DNA of 64,000 nucleotides from assembly GCF_008831285.2 (NCBI RefSeq), contig NC_045148.1:13804802-13868801 (forward strand), read 5' to 3'. The notes under the pieces were generated by a model, which saw nothing but the letters and a program-made list of their open reading frames with translations, did not search any database and was not told where the DNA came from. Of this stretch, positions 36,901-48,284 are shown in pieces (position 1 is the stretch's first letter; every line of letters starts with the position of its first letter). The stretch is from Nymphaea colorata. Taxonomy: Eukaryota > Streptophyta > Magnoliopsida > Nymphaeales > Nymphaeaceae. The position numbers and the translations under genes are program-made.

Positions 36901-39900
36901 CTTTTTTACATTAGAAATATGAAGCATCTGAACACCATGTCATTCATATATGAAAATATCAAACACCACGTTTTTCTACCCCGCACATCGGCTTGAAGAT
37001 AAGTGACACCTGGGGTAATTTAGATCTACATATTTTGCAGATGAAAATAACCCACTCAAATTGGCGAACATATTTGGAAGTGAAATTGGAATAAAAGAGA
37101 GGGAAGATTTATACAAATTTTCTTCAAAGGTACTGAATATATATTAATGATGGCCATGAATATATATTAATGATGGCCAAAGACTACTGTTGTCAGAATC
37201 AGCTTCAATCGGCCGAAATCTAATAAAATCGGATTTATTTTTAGAAGTTTTTTAGTATTGAAGATTTTAATTATTTTGTATATGACTTTTCGATTATTAT
37301 TATTTTTTGACAAAAACAACTTTCTTAAAAAATTTATACCAATTCATCACGATTCATAATATCAGCAGCTAATACAGACGGCATCAAAGAAGACGACGGC
37401 CTTTTAGGATACAAACGATATCCGAACCCTCCTCCTAATTATCTACACTACTAAAAATCAAACTTTTCATTATATGGAAAGAAATGGTCGGCCAACCTCA
37501 GAGCGAACGCGTCAACCCGACCCCCCACCACCATCCATCTCGACGGAGGAGATCCGCTGGACGGCGGAGATCGAGAACATAAAGCCGACGGGGAGCCGCC
37601 CGGGGCGTCCATCTTCCGACGCGCCGGCGCCCATCTATAAAATGGCTTGACTCCCCTTTGTACGTCATCCTCACACTCATCGATTATCTCTCTCTTTCTC
37701 GTGATCTCTATCATGGGCGAGCATGCCGCGGTGGAGAAGCAGGGCACGTGCTCGGAGAGCGACTGCGGGCGCGGCCTGGCATGTGCCCTTCTTCTCCATT
37801 GGGGCATCCTCTCCCTTCCTCCTGCGCCTTCCGCCTCCCGCCAGCGGCTGTGATTCTGCTCTCCTCCGCCTCCTTCCCCCTTCCAGGCGGTCCATCTTAT
37901 TTTCAACTATTGTATGCGACCACCGTAGATCTTGCCAACCCCGACGCCTGATCTTCGGCGGCCCCTAGTCGAAGCCGCCTGGATGGTACTTCCTTTTTGT
38001 TTGTGCAACGTGTATGAGCATCATCTCAGATTTCCTCTTCCTCTGGTTATATTCTTCCCTGTCCTGATGAGAAACACCCTTCAAGAAGCAAATCCTTTAA
38101 TTTCTCTGGGCGTTTGTAGCAGGTAAACCCAGAGTTAGATCCGGTCATAATGCCTTTTAAGAGCACAACTGAATGAGAAATTAAGCTTATGCTGCAGAGT
38201 GGGAGAATAACAACCATAAGTAATCAAGTTTTTGAGCTAAATCTTGTCGATTTGTAGCTACATTGGCTTGATCGATCTCCGCATCCCACGTAGGCCGTTT
38301 GATTGATCAATCAAAGGTCTTCCTCGTCATCAATATTTCTTGAAGTTCCAAATTTCAGGTGCCGCTGGAAAATTAAGGAGGCGTCCTTCCTTATATATAG
38401 GGAGCATGCCCACTGGGCAAAGTTGTTTTTTTCCTAGGGAATGCGAGACTAGTTGCAGGGCTTAAATAGCCGAAACTGCAGACAGTACATGTGCGGCGTT
38501 TTTTATTTGCTGCCACTCTCCTACATCTCAATAAATTGCGCGGCTTTGAGTGAGTCGAAGTTGTACGAAGATCGGCAGGGTGAGGATAACATGGCTGACT
38601 ATATGTACTTGTCCATAATTTCTAAATTATAATCGCTCATTCGATTGTGTCTTGGATATAAGATTGTGAACTTAATTTTATGCAAAGTAGGACATGGTGC
38701 AATATGAGGAGTTGATTTTTGTTTTGGTTTTTTTCCCTTATATACGGGAATAATATGATTTAGCATTAATGTTGTATTAAACAAATTGAATAAATTAATT
38801 GCTTTAATTATCCAGTAGCCTTTATGAATTTGTTTGTAATTAATTAAGTTCGTTTATGCATAAGTAGGAATGTTCAATGCCAGGCTCAACTAGAACTCGC
38901 TCGGCTAAGCTCGATTAGAGCTTGATTCGAAAGTTAAACGAATCAAGCTCGAGTTCACCTCATAAAGCCAGAGTCGAGCTCACTTCATAAAGCTCTAGTA
39001 GAACTAAAACTGAACTATATGTGAATTGAGTTGAGTTCGGCTCTCTTGTTGTACATCTCCAGGCTTAAGATGCATTGATGACGTACGCTTGAATGCCTTA
39101 GGCGAGGCTGAAAGACTGGTAAGGTGGGTTGGATTTCACATGAATGAAACAAAGCGAGGTCCCCCAACGTATATATGTTTTCTAGAAAGAACCTGACGTA
39201 CATGAGCAGAAATGACATACACCCCAGTTCTTTTGTGATTAAATTGTTCAATATTTTGACATGGTGCTTCAAAAGTTCTATTGAAAATGTTCAATATTTT
39301 GTCATGGTATCAAAATATAACCCATTGATCAAAAATTTTCTGACGTGCGATCTTATATAAGACATGGCATGACATGTGAAAATGCTTGTGCCGCCATTAC
39401 ACTTCCTGATCTCCATTAAACAGAGGTTTAGTGACATTCTAAGAATATTATTAGTTCATATAACGTAAAATTCAACGAAGGAGGTCAATTAAGCATCAAT
39501 GAATTAGAAAAGCTTTTCCTCGATCGCGTTCTACTTTTACCGAAACTAGAAAACCAAGTTCACTTTGTTGGGTGCCAAGAAACGTGTCGATTCTCTGGTC
39601 ACAAAAAACTACTCGCGCGCTCACAATCAGAATCTTTTTCCTCCTTATTTTCCCTACTGCTTTTCCAACTAATTTTTGAATTTTTCTACTTCCATATTAT
39701 ATTTTCTTCTTAATTTTTCTACTCGGGAATCTGTCTAGCGATATCTAGACCTTGCCTTATCTCAACCAGAAAATATTATTAAACAATGAAAGCAGCCATC
39801 GAGAACCGAAAACCAACCGATTGAAGAACATACAAAAGTTAATATGTGGCCGACCAAGGCTGTCACTACAAGGTGAATATGCTTTTGTTCCTTCCACTTT

Positions 39901-40670
39901 CAGTTGAACTCATCTTGCCTATTTGTTTATTTACTTTTCTATCGCCAACATAAGAGTTAGACGGAACCCACCAGAATACATGCGTCAGACCTCAGACTTT
40001 AAACTGTTGACCTTCCGTCTGAAAGTCTTACATATAAAAGTTTAGCCAGGTGGATGAAGCAAGCTCGTGTTGGTATATCTCTAAACTATTTTCGCTCGAA
40101 TACCTAAATGTCGTAAAACATGCCCTCGAGGTGAAGTGCAATCGCAAGAGAGGCTTTAATTAATTGTGTTTCAGAGCTTAACCCTGCGACGGTGCATCGT
40201 CTCGCGGTCCAGGTTCAGCCAGATCGACGTTTGAAGGGATTTTTCCCATCGAAGAAGAAATGGGAATGTCCATTATCATTACAGAAGCAATGACAAGTTT
40301 TTCTGTTCGTTTCACAACTAAGTTCAACATCTTTATAAAGTTTGACTGATTAGTCTATATATATATGCGACAAACTACAGAAAGAGGGAACAGTTTTTTG
40401 TTCAAAGCCAATGGCTGTTGGAAATCCCACGAGCTCAACTTGTTGTGGTCCTGTACTCCAGCCAAGTCTGCGCAAATGTTTAATTAACAATTGGGAAGTT
40501 GAACACCAAATCTCCGTGTTAAATTATTCTTAAACCCACTTCGATAGGATGGAACATTCTTATCCACTCAATATGCATCATTTTTTATTGAAAATTTGAA
40601 ATATCAAGGATTAGCACTGCAGTTGTCCCGCGTTAATTTCTATAATAATAAGTTTCAGAAGGAAGTCTCT
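33931..40670 (+). repeat. tandem segmental duplication, copy B
   Basis: Second copy, head to tail with copy A. It is longer because of stretches absent from copy A: roughly 35,660-36,840, 38,870-39,060 and 40,010-40,610. The 38,870-39,060 insert is built on AGCTCGA/TCGAGCT-type motifs common in plant repeats. No intact gene is seen outside the GC-rich core. Confidence 0.8.
37485..38000 (+). other. GC-rich core of copy B with TATA box and a 46-codon frame
   Basis: TATAAAA at 37,636-37,642 lies in the same 20-bp context as in copy A. The ATG at 37,713 starts MGEHAAVEKQGTCSESDCGR and the frame runs to a TGA at 37,851-37,853 (46 residues). The Cys-containing part loosely recalls the CxxxxDCxxGLxC pattern of plant PI-PLC X-domain proteins, but the match is too short to rely on. 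Copy A has a premature stop in the same frame. This may be a small gene, a 5' exon, or a decayed remnant. Confidence 0.4.
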
Positions 40671-41154
40671 TCACAGCAAGTCGGTTGATCACTAACGAAC
40701 AGAGAAGTTAGTTCAGTAGTTGCTTCTCTACTTGCTACCCACAAAGCAGTTTTCAGATGGAACTTTTAGCTTCATTTCTCTTTTAACAAGAAATAAGCAC
40801 AATTCACATTATCGGAGAGATCAGAAATCACAGAGAAACAGTTGACTAAGCAATGGTTTAGGATTTCTGTTCTTGAGGGAACATACTTGCTATTGAGACC
40901 GAAGGCCTCTTCGTTAATCAAGTAATCGTCCATCTATCGACCATTTATCTACAAATATACAATATGCACAATGTAGCTGTCCTACTCCAGTTCTAAAATA
41001 AACATGTTCAACTTATTTAGGAAAACATTAACAACAGACTTGAACTAACATTCAACTTAATTAATGAAACCATTTCATTATCTGCAAAGTTGCGTACCAA
41101 CATGGGTAGGCAAATGCCATGGATATCAAAATCATAATCAGAGGATTGAAGTGT
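40671..41154. other. intergenic, 3' side of the DUF936 gene
   Basis: AT-rich; nothing recognised. Confidence 0.5.
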
Positions 41155-41160
41155 TTTATT
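41155..41160 (-). terminator. AATAAA poly(A) signal of the DUF936 gene
   Basis: Read on the minus strand, AATAAA lies about 20 bases after the stop codon of the DUF936 gene. It is close to the stop but in plausible context. Confidence 0.45.
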
Positions 41161-41180
41161 CTAGCATCATATGCAATTTT

Positions 41181-44100
41181 TCATTGGCTAAGCAGATATT
41201 CGTAACACTTCTTCTTCAACCTCTCAACAGTGTCATTTACTTCGCCAACTTCTGACCCTTCTTCCTTCTTTCTGACCAACCATCCATCTAACCAGTCATT
41301 GATACTCTTCATCTCAGGAATACCAATTGCCGACCTCACATCCATTCGTTGCAGTCTAGACCTTCCGCTAGCCGGAGTCTTCCGACCGTGGGACTCTAGT
41401 GCCTTCTCTAAGAAGTCCAAGAACCACGCTTCCGATTCTTTGAGGAGGACGGCCCTTAACTCCAGTATTTCTTTCCCTCCATCACCAGTTCTCCATTCTA
41501 TCTTCTCCTTCTGTTGCGTTTCTATGGACACAATGCATGAGCTCCTGTTCTGACTGTCTTTACTCGTATTAAGCTTGTCTTTGCCAGAAAATATTGCCAG
41601 GGAGCTGTTTTTCTTGGCACAGATGAGGGTTTGGTGCAGATCAAAGAATTTGGCGAAGGTAAGAGGAATGTCTGCTGATGATGAAGAAGATTGCAGAGAA
41701 GACAACATGCTGGTATAAATTAGAGGCAGATAGAGGTTAGGATGGCCTAAAGATAATATGAATACGTGTATAAAGTATAAACAGATTATTTCCTGCGCAG
41801 GTCATGTCATATCCAAATCTATATCAGAATTGAAGAGGAAGGCTTGAATCGCAATCCAGTACCTCGTAACGTAGATCTTGTAAGAGAAAGCGTTAATAAG
41901 GGTTTTTGTACACAGGTCCTACCTCATGAACTATTGCAAGAAAGATTATGGGTATTTTACCTTTTCACAAACTCATGCTACTCCACCTTTCTTTTATTTT
42001 TTTAATCCCGTACTTGAGTTTACCACTTTAACAAACGTTCATCTGTAATAACACAATAAAGGAATGGTTCAACCAGTCTCCTTTGGAGACTGGTCTTACC
42101 AACCCCTTTTTTCTCTCCCACCCTTTCTTTCATTTTTCATTTCCTCTGTTTACAACCATTTTATCCACACTAAGATTCACGAATCCTAAAGAAGAGAGGA
42201 ACTTCAAAATGAAGTGTTATTTGAAATTGGTTTTACTGATGGCTTCATGATATAATAATGTTAATAACATCAATAATGAAAGAAATATGATATCAATAGC
42301 ACTTTACTATTACTGTTGCTATTTATTGTTGTGGTATTTCACATACGCGGAGGGAGGGTATCACGTGACTTTGCAGAGAAGATTTAACGTAAAAGATGTG
42401 AAAATAAAAAGTACCTAAGACACTTAACAAGCGATTCTGCAGCAGCAGCTTCTTCCAGCGCGAGGGCTGCCGCAAATGAAGCCACATTTCTTCTTCTTAC
42501 CACTTCCTGCATGGTCACGATTAAGATGTTAGCTAGGTGCCTATTTAACTAAAAATACACTCTGACAGATAGCCCGAAAGAATAGAGGTTTTTTGTTCTT
42601 TAGCAAGGAAAAAGATCTTCAATATCCCATCTTAGATTATCGAAAGCTAGAGATTATCTACTGCAGCTTCTAATGAGAAAAGCTAGATAGAATCTTCATA
42701 TAAAGAAACAAACAGAGGATAACGACTTTAGAAGGACGGTGCTGACCAACCGAAACCGACAGTTAGCAACAGAAGTAACAAAGGAAGAGAGGGCATCTAC
42801 TTAAGTATGTAGAACCGTCAGGCCACAACAAATTGTTCAGGTCCACCGGTTCCAATCAAGGAACGAGAGGTCATCTAAAATGTAACAATTTTGAATTCAC
42901 TCACTATCTCTCCTGAATATTGATCAGTGAATACCGAGAAAAATTAAGGTTGCCTCAACAATTAGCCATTATACATAAGAGCGAGAGAACGACCTTGCCG
43001 AGCTTCACTGCCTCAGGAGGAAGAGACTTCCATGTAGAGCTACAGGTTGTAGGTTTTTTATTATCACTAATTGCTTGTCGAGGCGACTCGCCTTCGTCCG
43101 TGCGAGCTGTAGCTTTGACGGTATCCGGTTTTCTCCACGCCTTCGTTGGCGATGACTTCCCTGTCGCAGATGCTTTCGGTTTCGATGAATTACTAACTTG
43201 TTCACATGGTGGCGTTGTAGAAATACCGGGCGCCTGCATATCAATGGCATCAACCAACCTGTCATCATTCTTCACCTATCTACGGCTGCTTCATTTGTAA
43301 CTATTTTTTTACCTAAAATCTTTACTATTAACCGGGAGAGCGGACTGACGCTGGTTTGCACGTTCTGAATCGAAAGGATAACAGGAGAAAAAAACCAGTC
43401 GTAGTTTATTTGCATTAAGATCAAGCAAGAATTCTGGAAGTGCTCGGGGTATTAAAATACATAGCACTCGTGAATCCGACTTAAATGAAAACCAAGTCCA
43501 TTTTACAACCGCACCGCAACTCAACTGTAGGGTTTTACAAAAAGGGGTCGGGTGGAGACTTTAAGTAAACGCAGCCAAGTCTTTTAGGCAAAGGCGTGAA
43601 TTGATTGGACGTAGGCCAGCAAAATACAAGAAAAATCAAGTTTCGATCCAATATGATGGGGCCAAAAAAAAAAACTCCTATTCCGACCATCTATATCACA
43701 AGCATGGAGCTCTTTACTTTTATTGTTTAAGAAAAAAGAAAAAGAAATCCTATGCAACGATCTTGATCAATTTTCGTATGATTCATGTGTGTGAGTGAGT
43801 GAGTGTGTGTGTGTGTGTGTGTGTGTATAATTAAAAGTTAAGACTAACACAAACACTTTCCCGCTCTTTGTGTTCCCTTCTGGACAGGAAACGACCAGCG
43901 CTGACAGGCCTTTGATCCTGATGTAGACAAAAAACAAAACCAGAAAAACCATATCCAAACCGTTTAAATCACAAATCTGGCGAGTGGTTCCTTTTCTAAT
44001 CATTGGAAAAGGATACAAAATTATGGATTAGATGTGAACAACCTTGATTCCTTGTAGTTATGATTCATATCAGCATTTACACGCAAATACAGCTAACAGA

Positions 44101-45002
44101 AACACCAATTTACCTTATCTTTGTTTTCCTTTCTGGAAAGATAACGGCCAGCGCTGACAGGCCTCTGATCCTGAGTTCGATTTCTCTGTGACAAAACTAA
44201 AATAAGTAAATAAAGATTTATAGTAGTACAATTTTATGGTGAATCAGCATATTGACCCATATGTATCATCAAATGCCAATCAGCTAAGCTCAGTTACCTG
44301 CTTTTTTTGTTCCTTTGTACTTCTGTTCTTAATTCCTTTGTCCTTCACCTCTTCGCTAATGCCACTTTTCTTTCCAACTGTTCTGTCCTTGGCGACTCCC
44401 AACTCTTCAACCTTCTTCCCACCTCCACCCTCCCTCCCACCACCATCACCACCCTTCTTCTGCTTCCCATCTGTAGACGACTTCAAGTACCTTGAAGCAA
44501 CAGACACTTTCTCCTCTTTAATAGAAGCTCTAATATTCAACTTCTCGTTGTCCCCTTCCCAGCCACCTCCACCAGCACTATTCCCTACCTTTTTCTCTGG
44601 CAGAGATTCACAGTCATCATCTTCAGAGATCACCATCATCTGCATTAGGTCTTTAGGCGTCCCTACAAAGGGGTGCCTACCTTGTAGGGGCCTAACTCCA
44701 AGGGCCAAGGGCACTGGGTTGCCCTCCACCATCTTGTCTATGTAGATGAACTGCCCCAGATGCAGCTTGTCTGTACAGATGAGGTCGTTGTCGTCAGCTG
44801 TTAGGGAGACGTAGGTGGAATGGGAGGAGTCTGATACTTTGAGAAAGTAGCCCTGGCTGGACCAGAGGCCTGACCCGGTTAGAGAGGGGACTATGCTTAT
44901 GACCTGCAGGAGAATAGGCTTGTGATCACCAGATGGGACGGTGGACCTCGATTTGAGGCGCTCCAGCAGCTTCAGTAGGACGCCTGGTGTGAGGGACGCC
45001 AT
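41181..45002 (-). CDS. DUF936 family protein
   Basis: Exons 44298-45002, 44114-44170, 42994-43275, 42415-42506 and 41181-41709 join in frame to 554 residues; an optional extra exon at about 43,849-43,917 is listed separately. The N-terminus is the DUF936 signature: MASLTPGVLLKLLERL, then LLQVISIVPSL, GYFLKVSDSSHSTYVSL, LHLGQFIYIDKM and GVRPLQGRHPFVGTP. A low-complexity Lys/Gly/Glu-rich linker follows. The C-terminal part has WKSLPPEAVKLGK joined to EVVRRRNVASFAAALALEEA and then FAKFFDLHQTL and INDWLDGWL, as in other members. Function is mostly unknown; from memory, one Arabidopsis member (CORD1) affects cortical microtubules. All introns are GT-AG. ATG at 45,002 starts the conserved domain directly. 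Confidence 0.88.
43797..43826. repeat. (GT)n microsatellite beside the duplicated exon
   Basis: A run of GT units in an intron of the DUF936 gene, about 20 bases from the second exon copy. Confidence 0.9.
43849..43917 (-). other. second copy of a small DUF936 exon
   Basis: Its sequence mirrors the 57-nt exon at 44,114-44,170: both follow a CAG acceptor and read DQRPVSAGR, then YLSRKENKDK in one and FLSRREHKE in the other. Both are in phase 0. The first copy ends at a good donor (AAG/GTAAAT). In this copy that position has no GT; the nearest phase-0 donor is GTTAGT after codon 23, a weak site, and a TAA follows soon after. It may be spliced alternatively or be a dead duplicate. Confidence 0.65.
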
Positions 45003-48000
45003 TTTGCTGGAGAAGAAGAGCCGTGGGCCCGTGGCACAAATGCGGTCAGTTGAAGGGCGAAATACACCATGAAAAGTATTGGAAAGGACGTTGTCTCAAC
45101 TCCTTGGTGAAAAAGATTCATGACATAATTGTGTGAATCCATCTCACCCACCAAAAAAGATCAGCAAAGTTTTACCGTCCATACACGATTGACATTTGCA
45201 TCATTTACACATTTACGGTGTAGATTATTCACATAATTAGGTTTGAAAGACGTCAGATACGAGAGGACGTACAATTTTATGAACTTGGAAAACCAACTTT
45301 GCAAGCCCCTCAGAAATCTGCAAGTATGTAAATGGAATCATAATGTCGCTGCTTCAATGAAGTCAACAGATTGGATTCAAATAGGATATATACTTTATCA
45401 TACCTCTTCTTTTTTAGATAACTATATATTCAAATATTATTTGAATTTGTATAAAGAAAAAACTATATCATATATGAATCTGAAACCTGAATTTAGAATT
45501 TGAATCTGATTCGAATCTGATTTTTAAATTAACATCCGTAAATCTGATTTTTGAACTGAATCCAAAACATATTAAGGTATGATTTTTATTTAAAAATATA
45601 TCTTATCTAAATCTGAATCCGAATTCAGTCAATATTTATTTAAATTCTGATAGGATGTCATTTCTTACTTCTGATTAATCAGATGTTAAAAATTCTTTCA
45701 TATTTTATGCAGTTCAACCAGATGTTGGATGTAATATGATTTATTGACATCCCTAGCCGTTTTGTCCCATTTTTCAAAGATCTAAAAAAATGAAAGAAAA
45801 GTATATAGCAAATGATGAGAACAATTTCGTACATGCACACACGTCGATACACAAAAAATGTAGTAAATCTAAAACGGATAAGTTAATTACCTGATATGCA
45901 CTTTATTTCACAGGCTAATTTTGAGACAGCGTACGCTTATATATCTGTCGTTCAAGTTTCTGAAAAAGACATACTTTATTCAAGTTATTATCGTTTCTAT
46001 GTCGTCTACAACATGTGACGGTGAACGCCAATTCCATGCCATGCACGTCATCTTGCATTACTACTTGCTAGCTGTAGAATGGGATGAAAATGAGAATTTT
46101 TACACTCACATTCATCAGTCCCCAAGAGAAGGGGTTCGGAGTTGACTGAACGGGTTTGCATGGATCTCCAGAGGGATCAATAAGTTTTATTTCCGTTCCA
46201 AGTTTAGTGTCTTTCAATGTTTTCGTAAATTTCAAATCTTGATCCAGAAATCTAAACTCATAACTTCATGCACATGAGAATCATTAAGCAAGAATCAGGA
46301 AAATATTGTCCAACTCAACTCTAACCTGGAAAATATTAAACAAATTCTATCAGATATGATCATCATTGGTTCTTATATTTGGAACTTAGGTCTGTGCCAG
46401 TTAAATATGTGCTATAATAACTTCTGACGGTGGTATTGGTATTGAACCACAACGATACATGGAGTAGATGCATCAACATAGATGCATTTGGATTTATCAA
46501 GTCGGGCAGCCTGGGATCCCCAGAGATTCCAAGACATCTGAAAGTCTTCACAGAGTATGGGGTTTGTTTAGAAGCAGGAAATGAAGTTGTTAGGAAAATT
46601 CATTTGGATGAGCAAGCCGAACAGCCTAACAGGGTTCGGATGGGAGAAAATGGTGAGGACTGGAGCGTCATTAGTGATGATTGGTAGAGAGTAAAAATGG
46701 TAGGTACTCGTCAACTGCCTTACTCAAGAGATATCGGATTCAAATGGACACTTTGGCAGACCATCAATTTAATCAGCTAGACAAAGGGAACCGCCTCTAT
46801 TTTCAGGAACCAATTTCGAATCAACTTCGAAGAAATGAACGCTCCATAAATTTTCAATGAAAAACTTAACCAAACGCTTGAAAGAAAACGACCAAGGATA
46901 ACCACTTTCCGAACCGTTGCATTTCCAGGAAATCGAAATGGTGACGTTACCATTGTTGCAAGTGCTGCATTTTCCTGCTCATCTTCCCAGTGCTTCACAA
47001 TGACTGGAATTGCCCAACATGTCCAAACCAAATAGAGGCCAAAATAGCCTACTTGACGAGGTCGATCTCGCCTGCGAAATTGAGGTCCGCCCCCGCCATC
47101 GACCTTATAGAACTTCCATCGGCAATTTAACCAACTCGTACCTGCCCCCCCTTCAGAACGGTTGGTAGGTCCTGCGGCTATGAAAATTAACGAGCGTTAC
47201 TGTGCTGTCTTGCGAACAAATTTCATTTTTTCGCGGCACAAACAAAACGAAAGTGAAATTTTTAGAAGGCGGGAAATTTTGCTTTACCAAAATTTTCAAA
47301 AGATATAAACTTGAATCAGTAAATAATGAAACTGTAATTGTGTAAGGAGACAAAATTAAGAGAAACATTTCGGAGAACCCAAGCAGAAACGAATTCAACC
47401 TGAGAACAATGCAACTTTTCCAAGTTATTAGATTCATGTTCGCAATTCCGAAAGAAATTCAGCAAATTTAGCTTGAACGAAAACCCGAAAACAGCAAACA
47501 AGAAGATTCAGAAGATCGAGTTCCAAGTTTAACTAGTAAAAGATCGTGCAATAAAAGTTGACAAAGGGTCGAAAAATTCAACAAGAACATTCTGATTCTA
47601 AACGACTCAAAAAAAAGAAACACAGAATAAAAGAGAACCATACATAACGGAAGGGAAAAGAGATGCTTCATATACAACAAACTCGAAAAAGAATCAGAAG
47701 GGAAACAGAAAAAAGCGAGAATGGAAGAACAAAAGGAAAAAGAAGAGAGGAAAAGACAATCGCAGGAAATTGGAGAGGAATGAAAAGAATTTAAAGCGAT
47801 TAACTTCGTTTAGTTGGTCTAAAACAGGACAGGAAATAGAATGCTCACCAAAGATCTAGCATATGGCAGAGGGAGAGACGTCGAGTTCTGCGAGGGAAGC
47901 CGGTGGAGGGAGAGAGGGAATAAGGGCGGACGGAATGGAAGTTCCACGTCGCGTGGTGTTCTCCTATTCTGCCTTTGTGGACCTTTTCGGATTTTGGAAC

Positions 48001-48163
48001 TTCTTGAGGTTCAAAGTAGCTAGTGAGGGCGTTGGAGGGAAGGAGAAGAGGCACTACCGAAGGAGTGCGTCGCACGTTACCGCTTTGCTCCTCACGTAGC
48101 GTTGAAGACAGGCGGCTTAGTTGGAGGTGGATGCGGGTCCGGATCGACCCGACCCGCACGAAT
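45003..48163. other. intergenic, no gene assembled
   Basis: 45,250-45,760 holds AATCTGAAT-rich repetitive AT sequence, similar in flavour to 35,860-35,940. A coding-like frame near 46,430-46,690 and exon-like frames near 46,951-47,171 are described separately. A GC-rich patch at about 47,860-48,180 resembles a promoter or first-exon region for one or both strands. Confidence 0.4.
46430..46690 (+). other. exon-like open frame of unknown identity
   Basis: An 86-codon open frame that lacks an ATG near its start (it opens after a TAA at 46,418-46,420). Its C-terminal half, VVRKIHLDEQAEQPNRVRMG then ENGEDWSVISDDW before a TAG, has the composition of real coding sequence. It could be a last exon or a fragment of a gene. 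I do not recognise the family and could not find joined exons. Confidence 0.25.
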
Positions 48164-48284
48164 ATGAAACCCAAAGGATCTGGATTTACAATTCCATTCC
48201 GAAGCCTTACCAGATTTCTCTATCGAGTTTCGATCCTGTTGTCGCTCTGCATCTTGAGCTTTTTTGCTGTATTTTTCTGTACAG
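48164..48284 (+). other. possible first exon encoding a membrane anchor
   Basis: The ATG at 48,164 opens MKPKGSGFTIPFRSLTRF, then a strongly hydrophobic segment (SILLSLCILSFFAVFFC), and ends at ACAG/GTAAAG, a near-perfect splice donor, after 40 codons plus one base. Basic residues before a single hydrophobic segment suggest a type II signal anchor. It lies just downstream of the GC-rich patch at 47,860-48,180. I could not find a downstream exon before the convergent CIP7-like gene. Unspliced, the frame would stop after 49 residues. Confidence 0.35.

Noticed and set aside
42072-42094. Perfect hairpin ACCAGTCTCC-TTT-GGAGACTGGT
   Set aside because: Looked like a transposon terminus, but I found no partner end or target duplication. 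It may be a fragment.
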